From contig JACQAJ010000035.1 in assembly GCA_016195045.1 (NCBI GenBank), positions 1-6,460 on the forward strand: a stretch of DNA of 6,460 nt, given 5' to 3'. The notes below the pieces were generated by a model. That model was not told the DNA's origin. It saw only the letters and a list, made by a program, of their open reading frames with translations, and made no database searches. Source of the DNA: Candidatus Azambacteria bacterium (GTDB lineage: Bacteria; Patescibacteriota; Minisyncoccia; GWC2-36-17; JACQAJ01). Position 1 is the stretch's first letter. Every line of letters begins with the position of its first letter. This document shows, in pieces, positions 1 to 5,262 of this stretch. Made by a program: the position numbers and the translations under genes.

Positions 1-1551
1 ACGACGACTAATTCGATCAACATGACGACAATAAAAACATTGGCGCGGAATTGGCAAAATCATTTTCCGATAAAAATCCAATTCCGATTTAATAATTTTA
101 AAATTACGACCACAAGTCACACAAGCCAGAACCTCCTTCAAGATAGTATCGGTAACATTATTAATATGGTCAGGAATCTGATCTGGCCTCATAGTTTCTT
201 TGCCTTTGGTCACCTGAATATCTTCCTGCCATTTAAACCCTTGCTGTAAGGCTTGCTCTTTAGTTAAGGGAAAATTATCTTGAGCCACGGTTTCATTATA
301 AGCAAAGGGACAAAGCTCTATGGGAAAGAAAAGACCATATAAATTCTCGGCCTTTAGTTTGCTGATTATTTTAGCCCGTATTTTTTGATACTCTTCTTGA
401 GTATATTGTTTATTCAAAATACAATATTGAGAGTTTTTTAATCCATCGCACCCGAAACAATCTTTATCTGAAGTCATCAAAGCAAAACAGTATTCTAAGT
501 CAGTGCTTTTTTCACAATAGACTGAACCGATAATACGATGGGCTTCACCAACCGACACGCATTCTAAAAGCAACTCACTATGATAGCCATAACCAACGAC
601 ATCATAAGAATCCTTGATTTGCTTACTGGCAAATAGATATTTACCATCCTCCGATCCTGTAACCTCGAAACAATCGAAGAGATTCTTGCATTCCGTCAAA
701 TAATCGCCAACGCAATTGACTACCTTGTTATTATTATTTTCCCGATAGGGAAATTTTAAAGCAAAAATTTTAAATTCCTGACGAATTTTTTCCATTTCAG
801 CATAGCTACCCATAATCCCTCTTACTTTTTCTAAATACTTTTCCTTGCTCAGTGGTTGATTAAAAAAGTTGTAAGATTGACCCCGTAAATTAACACAGCC
901 AAAACAACTACTACAACCGCTACAATTTAAAAGAAAAGCGCTATCAACACAACCAGGAGAATTTTTACTCCAGATGATTCTACTGGATTTATGAACATTA
1001 ACCAATTCATAGCCTAATTCCACTTGAGTAACTAAATATAAATCAAGCGAATCCTTGCAACTCTTGGGCCCCCGGGAATACATAACATTCTCATTTAAAC
1101 CACCATTAAAAAGTAAATAACAATCTTTATTGCCACCAGCTGTGTTAGTATATTCACTATTAACATTCGGGCCGACACCACTCGTAACATAGGTAGTCAT
1201 TTTCGGAACTTTCTTTAAGAGTTCATTGAACTGATCAAAGAAAGGCCTTGTCTCATCATAATCCAGGGCATATTCTTTAGGATCCCAAGAATCTGAATTA
1301 TAACAATCGTGGCAATAAACCACGTAGGTTGACTTGGGATTATAGATAGAAATAATTGACTTCTGACATTGAACACATAGACGACCAGCATATAAACTGG
1401 TTTCATTCCGCCATATCATGCGTCGAATCAACCGACACTCCGGACACCAAATCGGGGCTGGGACTTTCATTTTATCGTAAAAGACAAAATCTTCCGGTTC
1501 GATGGTGAACTGATTTTTACAATTCTGACAGATTTTTGTTTCTGGAGTCAT
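1..1551 (-). CDS. Cysteine-rich zinc-ribbon and solenoid-repeat protein, C-terminus cut by window edge
   Basis: The function is unknown. I read an open frame of 517 codons from the ATG at 1551 to the left edge with no stop. The N-terminus has two likely zinc ribbons: CQNC (residues 8-11) with CPEC (36-39), and CVQC (59-62) with CHDC (80-83). Residues about 130-235 and 280-380 break into units of about 12 residues, often starting D/N-S/C with an aromatic two or three places on, which suggests a short-rung beta-solenoid (inference). Each half ends in a CFGC block (216-219 and 365-368, exactly 149 apart) followed by an N/G-L...Y..(F/L)N...EY signature. A third CxxC pair is at 477-480 and 505-508. 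The protein aligns along its length with the protein at 5263-6460, which predicts about 45 further residues and a last zinc ribbon outside the window. I associate this architecture with uncharacterised CPR proteins. The start has no Shine-Dalgarno sequence and lies 11 nt after the ATPase stop, so the two are probably cotranscribed. Confidence 0.85.
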   Translation of the reverse strand, partial: MTPETKICQNCKNQFTIEPEDFVFYDKMKVPAPIWCPECRLIRRMIWRNETSLYAGRLCVQCQKSIISIYNPKSTYVVYCHDCYNSDSWDPKEYALDYDETRPFFDQFNELLKKVPKMTTYVTSGVGPNVNSEYTNTAGGNKDCYLLFNGGLNENVMYSRGPKSCKDSLDLYLVTQVELGYELVNVHKSSRIIWSKNSPGCVDSAFLLNCSGCSSCFGCVNLRGQSYNFFNQPLSKEKYLEKVRGIMGSYAEMEKIRQEFKIFALKFPYRENNNNKVVNCVGDYLTECKNLFDCFEVTGSEDGKYLFASKQIKDSYDVVGYGYHSELLLECVSVGEAHRIIGSVYCEKSTDLEYCFALMTSDKDCFGCDGLKNSQYCILNKQYTQEEYQKIRAKIISKLKAENLYGLFFPIELCPFAYNETVAQDNFPLTKEQALQQGFKWQEDIQVTKGKETMRPDQIPDHINNVTDTILKEVLACVTCGRNFKIIKSELDFYRKMILPIPRQCFYCRHVDRISRR

Positions 1552-1562
1552 AGAACTAGGAG

Positions 1563-2708
1563 CTAGGATAATAACTCATCGATATTCTCTTGATTAATAA
1601 CAAATGTTTTAGCTTTTGGATAAGATTCTAAAAAAACATCAAAAGATGCGTCTGTCTTTTTCCATTTACATTCATAAGCATAGATGATGCCATTTTTTTC
1701 AATAATGATATCAACTTCGTTGCCTTTTTTATCTCGCCAAAAATAAAGAGAATTAAAATAAGGATTTTCTAAAATATTTTTTTTAAATAATTCCATGACG
1801 ACATAGTTTTCCCAGAGACCTCCAATATCCATACTGTCACGATCTTCCATTTTTTGAAAACGATTAATAATGGCATTGCGAATACCTGTATCATAAAAAT
1901 AATATTTACCCTTTTTCTTAATTTCATTACGAGGATTTCGACTAAAGGGAGTTACTTTTTTAATAATGAAATTTTTTTCTAAAAGTGAAACATAGCGAGC
2001 TACTTTTTTGGGATCATTTTCACCAACATCTTTAGCTAATTTTAAGAGCGACACCTCGTTACCGATTTGAAAAGCGAGCGCTTTGGTAATATTTAACAAT
2101 AATTCCGATGATTTCAATCCTTCAAAGGAAAGAGTATCCTTAAATAAATAGGAACTAATAATTTCTTGAATTTTTATCTGTTTAAGAGTCACTTCTTTAC
2201 AAAGAAGAATTTCTGGATATAAACCATAAATAAGAAATTGATGGAGTTTTCTTTTCTTGTCAAAATTACTACCAAAAATCTCGCCCCAAGAAAGAGGGAG
2301 GAGCATAGTAGAATAATTGCGCCCTACCAAGGCATCACCAATAGTCTGAGACAATAAGAAAGAAGAGGAACCAGTAAGAATAATTTTCTTATTAGGATCT
2401 TCATCGATAATCATTTTTATACCGATACCAATTTTTGGAATAGATTGGGCTTCATCAATAATCAAAACATCATAGGGTTTCACATAATCCAAAATCTCTG
2501 CTCTATTTTGTCGATTAAATAAATTTTGAACAACCAGGTCATCGCCAACTTCATATTTTGCGCAATATTGGGGATCAAGACTAACAAGATATTCCTTGCT
2601 CATCGTTGTCTTGCCAACCCGTCGTGGCCCATAAATAATAACCACTCGCCCTTTTTCCTGAAGGGAAACAATGGAAGTCTTCCTGGTAAAAATATTATCT
2701 ATATTCAT
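1563..2708 (-). CDS. AAA_14 / DUF4143-family ATPase
   Basis: This is a 381-residue P-loop ATPase of the AAA_14 plus DUF4143 type, of typical full length. The Walker A motif GPRRVGKTT is at residues 27-35, Walker B VLIIDEAQ at 81-88 (D85, E86), and a sensor-like LTGSSS at 111-116. The middle (about 205-280) resembles the winged-helix part of the family. The C-terminus has the nuclease-like signature GNEVD (329-333) and ECK (346-348), matching the E/D...ExK arrangement of PD-(D/E)xK folds. Whether it cuts DNA is unknown, and the cellular role of the family is poorly defined. I chose ATG 2708 (MNIDNIF) because the only upstream alternative is TTG 2744, which lies in an inverted repeat and adds 12 residues not expected before the P-loop domain. 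Neither start has a Shine-Dalgarno sequence. The stop is TAG, with the zinc-ribbon gene following after 11 nt. Confidence 0.9.
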   Translation of the reverse strand: MNIDNIFTRKTSIVSLQEKGRVVIIYGPRRVGKTTMSKEYLVSLDPQYCAKYEVGDDLVVQNLFNRQNRAEILDYVKPYDVLIIDEAQSIPKIGIGIKMIIDEDPNKKIILTGSSSFLLSQTIGDALVGRNYSTMLLPLSWGEIFGSNFDKKRKLHQFLIYGLYPEILLCKEVTLKQIKIQEIISSYLFKDTLSFEGLKSSELLLNITKALAFQIGNEVSLLKLAKDVGENDPKKVARYVSLLEKNFIIKKVTPFSRNPRNEIKKKGKYYFYDTGIRNAIINRFQKMEDRDSMDIGGLWENYVVMELFKKNILENPYFNSLYFWRDKKGNEVDIIIEKNGIIYAYECKWKKTDASFDVFLESYPKAKTFVINQENIDELLS

Positions 2709-2716
2709 ATAATACA

Positions 2717-2744
2717 GGGTATACCATATACTCAAAAAAGTCAA
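2717..2744 (-). promoter_or_regulatory. Possible promoter of the ATPase gene
   Basis: On the minus strand TTGACT (2744-2739) is a good -35 match, and TATACC (2723-2718) could be a -10, but the spacer is only 15 nt. If it is used, transcription would start very close to ATG 2708, giving a leaderless or nearly leaderless mRNA, which would fit the lack of a Shine-Dalgarno sequence. This is a weak call because the -10 and the spacing are both imperfect. Confidence 0.3.
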
Positions 2745-2760
2745 TTTTTAAGTATATGGT
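2723..2760. repeat. Perfect 10-bp inverted repeat upstream of the ATPase gene
   Basis: ACCATATACT (2723-2732) is repeated in inverted orientation as AGTATATGGT (2751-2760), with 18 bases between. The interval contains the candidate -35 hexamer. No T-run follows either arm, so it does not look like a terminator. A two-fold site overlapping a promoter would fit an operator, but that is inference. It fills much of the 67-nt gap between the remnant end of the RNase H gene (2776) and the ATPase start. Confidence 0.6.
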
Positions 2761-2775
2761 GCGCATCCTAGGGAC

Positions 2776-2910
2776 CTATTTTTTCCATTCAGCGATAATC
2801 GCCTGCTCATCATTAGCACTGATGGCTTTTTTAAACTTTACTCCTTTCATTCCATGGACTCTTTTTTCACACTCGGCCCAGGTGAGATGACGAATAATTT
2901 TTCCTTGGAC
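2776..2910 (-). pseudogene. rnhA: Frameshifted C-terminal piece of RNase HI: hybrid-binding (viroplasmin-like) domain
   Basis: The reading frame that starts VQGKIIRHLTWAECEKRV at 2910 runs 44 codons to TAG at 2776-2778 and has no start codon of its own near its beginning. It continues the RNase HI protein in another frame. The pattern TWAEC...V.G..GVKFKK resembles the hybrid-binding domain of eukaryotic-type RNase H1 (TWNEC...ARFKK in the human protein), including the stacking tryptophan and paired lysines. In RNase H1 that domain is N-terminal; here it would follow the catalytic domain. It is split off by the 5-bp duplication at 2911-2920. It could still be reached by frameshifting, but I see no slippery heptamer at the junction. 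Confidence 0.8.
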
Positions 2911-3542
2911 TAAACTAAACTTAAATAAGAATAAGCTTTTATTTTTTGTCGGGCTTTTTCTGCCGGCGATTTTTTTTGTTTAACACTGATTAAACTCGGC
3001 TCAATTTGATCAAGATCAATAGTATATTTTCCTAAGACATCGTCAAAAAGTTTGGGTGGTTGGCCATCAGCATAGCCCGTCGCAATGGCATCGGCCCGAT
3101 CATTCCCAGGAATACCAACATGCCCCGGGGTATAACGCCACAAAATTCTTGCTCCATTTTTTTTATGAACATTGGAAACCACTTCATCAAGAATTTCCCA
3201 TAAATCGCGGTTGAGTACTGGTTCTTTTTTACTATTGACCCAGCCATGGCGCTTCCATCCCATAATCCATTGAGTAATCCCATTGATCACGTATTGTGAA
3301 TCAACCCTCATCTCAATCAACCTAGTTTGTAGTTTGTAGTTTGTAGTTTGTAGTTGAGAAACCAGAAATGAAATCCCTTTAATGGCGGCCATCAGTTCCA
3401 TGCGGTTATTGGTCGTCAGTGTTTCCCTACCACCCAACTCCACTACTTGGTCATCTCCAGCCACAATCACTCCCCACCCACCAGGACCAGGATTACTCCG
3501 TGAAGACCCATCAGTATAAATGATAATTTTAGATTTTGTCAT
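2910..3542 (-). CDS. rnhA: Ribonuclease HI catalytic domain, frameshifted before its C-terminal domain
   Basis: This enzyme cuts the RNA strand of RNA-DNA hybrids, for example in R-loops and primer remnants. The 210-residue frame contains the whole catalytic domain: D11 in YTDGSS, E49 in NRMEL, D81 in RVDSQY, H141 in GHVG and D148 in GNDRAD, so the four carboxylates and the histidine loop are intact. The stretch between the MEL and VDSQY motifs is about 10 residues longer than in E. coli RNase HI; the extra QTTNYKLQT-like segment is encoded by a heptamer array. After about residue 195 the protein enters a second domain but stops at TAG 2910-2912. Removing one copy of a 5-bp duplication joins it to the remaining 44 codons. 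The product as written should retain catalysis but lack the hybrid-binding domain. ATG 3542 follows a heptamer tract and has no Shine-Dalgarno sequence. No clear promoter was seen, so read-through from the Nudix gene at 3646-4053 is possible. Confidence 0.93.
   Translation of the reverse strand: MTKSKIIIYTDGSSRSNPGPGGWGVIVAGDDQVVELGGRETLTTNNRMELMAAIKGISFLVSQLQTTNYKLQTRLIEMRVDSQYVINGITQWIMGWKRHGWVNSKKEPVLNRDLWEILDEVVSNVHKKNGARILWRYTPGHVGIPGNDRADAIATGYADGQPPKLFDDVLGKYTIDLDQIEPSLISVKQKKSPAEKARQKIKAYSYLSLV
2911..2920. repeat. Tandem 5-bp duplication causing the RNase HI frameshift
   Basis: TAAAC occurs twice in a row at 2911-2915 and 2916-2920 (GTTTA twice in the coding sense). With one copy the coding strand would read TTA AGT TTA GTC CAA and continue into the hybrid-binding domain. 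With two copies it reads GTT TAG and stops. Confidence 0.85.
3323..3355. repeat. Heptamer tandem array inside the RNase HI gene
   Basis: Four exact copies of TAGTTTG (3323-3350) are followed by a partial copy, TAGTT. In the coding sense the unit is CTACAAA, giving the residue pattern LQTTNYKLQT at about residues 64-73. Seven is not a multiple of three, so gain or loss of one unit would shift the frame ahead of the catalytic D81 and D148. Confidence 0.95.
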
Positions 3543-3548
3543 AGTTTT

Positions 3549-3625
3549 TAGAATTTAGAATTTAGAATTTAGAATTTAGAATTTAATTTATAAATTATAA
3601 ATCTTAAGTCTTAAATCTTAAATCT
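3549..3625. repeat. 77-bp phased heptamer tract upstream of RNase HI
   Basis: Read on the minus strand from 3625 down, the sequence divides without gaps into eleven heptamers: AGATTTA, AGATTTA, AGACTTA, AGATTTA, TAATTTA, TAAATTA, then AATTCTA five times, ending 6 bases before ATG 3542. It occupies most of the 103-nt gap after the Nudix gene at 3646-4053. The unit drifts, but the 7-bp phase holds throughout. No terminator or ribosome binding site is visible in it. Confidence 0.9.
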
Positions 3626-3645
3626 TCCATCATTACTCTAATCTA

Positions 3646-4053
3646 CTAAAGATTTCTCAATTTTCGATATTTTTCAATAGTCTTTTTATATCCATCTCTC
3701 ATATTTAATGCATTAATTTTATCCAACGGAATCCAACTATATTCTGTATGTTCATCACTTTTTCTAATATTTACTTCACTTGTTGTACATTCGAAAATTA
3801 ATAAAATAAAATGGTAATCAATATAATTATTGGTTGATGAAAATGTCCATGAATCAATAATATCTCCGACGATAATATTTTCTAATCCAAGCTCTTCATA
3901 GCATTCTCTTTTTAAGGTTTCTTCTAGGGTTTCATTAAACTCTACTTTCCCTCCAGGCAATTCCCATTTACCCTTATGATCTTTGGCAAAAAGTATTTTA
4001 CCATTATTATAAAAAATTGCCTTAACTGTTGTTTTTTGAATTTGTTTATTCAT
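3646..4053 (-). CDS. Nudix hydrolase, canonical (MutT-like)
   Basis: This is a 135-residue single-domain Nudix enzyme, expected to hydrolyse a nucleoside diphosphate linked to another moiety. The exact substrate cannot be read from the sequence. The Nudix box at residues 35-57 matches the consensus exactly: G35, E41, then RECYEELGL (49-57), with the metal-binding glutamates present. The preceding KWELPGGKVE is typical of MutT/ADP-ribose pyrophosphatase-type members. The protein is cytosolic, with no signal or membrane segment. ATG 4053 gives the normal N-terminus; there is no Shine-Dalgarno sequence. It has its own promoter (4125-4153) and a leader of about 65 nt containing an inverted repeat. 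The stop is TAG, and no hairpin terminator follows before the RNase H gene. Confidence 0.93.
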   Translation of the reverse strand: MNKQIQKTTVKAIFYNNGKILFAKDHKGKWELPGGKVEFNETLEETLKRECYEELGLENIIVGDIIDSWTFSSTNNYIDYHFILLIFECTTSEVNIRKSDEHTEYSWIPLDKINALNMRDGYKKTIEKYRKLRNL

Positions 4054-4067
4054 GATTATTAATTTGA

Positions 4068-4106
4068 TAATTAGTGGTTTATTTTGCTTACATCTCTCAC
4101 TAATTA
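4068..4106. promoter_or_regulatory. Inverted repeat in the leader of the third Nudix gene
   Basis: TAATTAGTG (4068-4076) and CACTAATTA (4098-4106) form perfect 9-bp arms separated by 21 bases. The repeat lies between the predicted transcription start (about 4118) and ATG 4053, so it would be present in the mRNA as a weak A/U-rich hairpin. With arm centres 30 bp apart it could instead be a two-site DNA operator. The loop contains an ATG followed at once by TAA (4093-4088). I recognise no known riboswitch or operator. Confidence 0.5.
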
Positions 4107-4124
4107 CCTAGTATATTAAAAATA

Positions 4125-4153
4125 ATTATAAAAAGACAGAAGATGGGTGGCAA
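4125..4153 (-). promoter_or_regulatory. Sigma70-like promoter for the Nudix gene at 3646-4053
   Basis: On the minus strand TTGCCA (4153-4148) is a five-of-six -35 match, followed by a 17-nt spacer and a perfect TATAAT -10 (4130-4125). Transcription should begin near 4118. The -35 box lies inside the terminator hairpin of the preceding gene. Confidence 0.7.
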
Positions 4154-4169
4154 AGACACGCCCATCTTC
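4131..4169 (-). terminator. Rho-independent terminator after the middle Nudix gene
   Basis: GAAGATGGG (4139-4147) pairs perfectly with CCCATCTTC (4161-4169). A further G-T and G-C pair extends the stem to 11 bp around a 9-base loop. On the minus strand the stem is followed by CTTTTT within a few bases (TGTCTTTTT), as expected downstream of the stop at 4196. The plus strand also has ATTTTT after the stem, so it may stop transcription both ways. Confidence 0.8.
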
Positions 4170-4195
4170 ATTTTTCCTGATTCCGGAAATACTTT

Positions 4196-4630
4196 TTAAG
4201 CAATAAGATCTTTGGCTTTTTGAATTAAATCGAGTAACAAATTTTTATTACCATAGTAACGTTCAATCAGGATTTCAATCTCTAGAACATCACGTTCCAA
4301 TGCGTCTGATTTAGGAATGAATGTTCCTAAGGTACATGAATTGCTGACGAAGAAAATTATATATTTATCCTTATTGGGCACCAATAACTTGGCATATGGC
4401 AAAGCATTTTCAAAAGAAACTCCAGCTTCTTCTTCTGTTTCTCGACGAAGTCCATCAAGAAGTTCTTCTTCCCTGTCTAGATGTCCACCTGGAATATCCC
4501 AGCCTCGTTCATTTCGCGCAGCCAAAATTTTATTACCAATAAAACCAATTAAAAAAACAGCACTGACTTCGGCTTTTTTAATCACTGATTCCTTAGATAC
4601 CGGAACAACTGTGAATGATTGATTTTTCAT
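4196..4630 (-). CDS. Nudix hydrolase, canonical, middle gene of the cluster
   Basis: This is a 144-residue Nudix enzyme of normal single-domain length. The Nudix box is at residues 49-71: G49, E55, then RETEEEAGV (63-71), matching the consensus with all metal-binding glutamates. WDIPGGHLD before it is the usual substrate-site loop. The N-terminal 20 residues are a short extension before the first beta strand (AEVSAVFLIGF). The substrate is not identifiable from the sequence. ATG 4630 is well supported by AAGGAG 7 nt upstream. The gene lies 41 nt after the YfcD-like Nudix gene with no terminator between, so the two are probably one transcript, ending at the hairpin 4139-4169. The stop is TAA, the only non-TAG stop in the window. 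Confidence 0.93.
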   Translation of the reverse strand: MKNQSFTVVPVSKESVIKKAEVSAVFLIGFIGNKILAARNERGWDIPGGHLDREEELLDGLRRETEEEAGVSFENALPYAKLLVPNKDKYIIFFVSNSCTLGTFIPKSDALERDVLEIEILIERYYGNKNLLLDLIQKAKDLIA

Positions 4631-4637
4631 ATTGATT

Positions 4638-4643
4638 CTCCTT
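4638..4643 (-). promoter_or_regulatory. Strong Shine-Dalgarno site
   Basis: AAGGAG (minus strand, 4643-4638) sits 7 nt before ATG 4630. It fixes that start and is the only strong Shine-Dalgarno sequence before any of the five starts visible here. Confidence 0.85.
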
Positions 4644-4671
4644 ATTAGTCAGAGTTAAGCCTAGCTAGTGT

Positions 4672-5184
4672 CTATTTTTTATTAATAAACATTTCGACTT
4701 CCTGATCAATGTTATTACAGAAAATATCTTGTTTAATTTGCATACTAAGTTCGTTAAATGTCATCCATTTTACTGACACAACTTCATTATCCTTAAACTG
4801 AAGATTTTCAATCTCACCATTCCATCGTAAAATAAAAATTTGACCAAAATGTTTGGCTTTATCACTTTTTAAAATATGTATCGGAATTAATTTATCTGCT
4901 TTAATAGACAATCCCAATTCTTGATATAGTTCTTCTATAGCATTATCAATATAATTCTGACCAGCCCTTAAATGTCCCCCAAAAAATGATTGCCATTTCC
5001 CCGGATGAACATCTTTAGAAAGAGATCGTTGTCCACACAGAACCTGATTATTATTATTGATAATCCAGGTATGAGTAGCCCGATGCCAATACTGCATAGT
5101 ACTATGAACTTCTTTCCGACTTTTTGTAAAACCAAGTGATTTATTATTTTCATCGACAATATCGAAAAATTCTTCTGTGACCAT
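4672..5184 (-). CDS. Nudix hydrolase of the isopentenyl-diphosphate isomerase / YfcD-like type, degenerate Nudix box
   Basis: This 170-residue protein resembles the isomerase-like branch of the Nudix superfamily. EEFFDIVDENNKSLG near the N-terminus and HRATHTWIIN (34-43) match the layout of E. coli YfcD and related proteins, and FFGGHLRAG precedes the box. The Nudix box (70-92) is degenerate: the consensus E is Q76, the R of RE is E84, and the first E of the later EE pair is Q88. E85 and E89 remain. It may therefore have weak or altered catalysis. I do not call it a true isopentenyl-diphosphate isomerase because I see no supporting context. ATG 5184 gives the expected N-terminus but lacks a clear Shine-Dalgarno sequence. 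The 78-nt gap upstream (5185-5262) is very A+T-rich, and I found no convincing promoter or terminator in it. The stop is TAG. Confidence 0.88.
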   Translation of the reverse strand: MVTEEFFDIVDENNKSLGFTKSRKEVHSTMQYWHRATHTWIINNNNQVLCGQRSLSKDVHPGKWQSFFGGHLRAGQNYIDNAIEELYQELGLSIKADKLIPIHILKSDKAKHFGQIFILRWNGEIENLQFKDNEVVSVKWMTFNELSMQIKQDIFCNNIDQEVEMFINKK

Positions 5185-5262
5185 ATTACTTTAAATTATG
5201 AATTTATTAGATAAAATATTAATCAAGAACTGAACTTATTCTGTAACCCGTTAACGAATATT

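Noticed and set aside
22..249. Plus-strand open frame of 75 codons
   Set aside because: It lies wholly opposite the zinc-ribbon gene at 1-1551, which has clear family motifs; no ribosome binding site or recognisable motif.
1215..1406. Minus-strand open frame of 63 codons
   Set aside because: It overlaps the zinc-ribbon gene in another frame, across its CVQC/CHDC ribbon; a shadow.
2744..2744. Upstream TTG start for the ATPase
   Set aside because: It lies inside the inverted repeat, overlaps the candidate -35 box, has no Shine-Dalgarno sequence and adds residues before the normal family N-terminus.
2723..2760. Terminal inverted repeats of a small insertion element or a terminator
   Set aside because: The arms enclose only 18 bases, no target-site duplication is visible and no T-run follows.
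2905..2925. Programmed -1 frameshift in RNase HI
   Set aside because: The junction has no X-XXY-YYZ slippery heptamer and an exact 5-bp duplication explains the break more simply; not fully excluded.
3323..3625. CRISPR array
   Set aside because: The repeats are adjacent 7-bp units without spacers and no cas gene is present.
4317..4622. Plus-strand open frame of 101 codons
   Set aside because: It is antisense to the middle Nudix gene, over its Nudix box; its serine/arginine-rich translation is a mirror of that coding sequence.
5185..5262. Promoter for the YfcD-like Nudix gene
   Set aside because: TTGATT and several A+T-rich -10-like hexamers occur, but none pair at 16-18 nt spacing.
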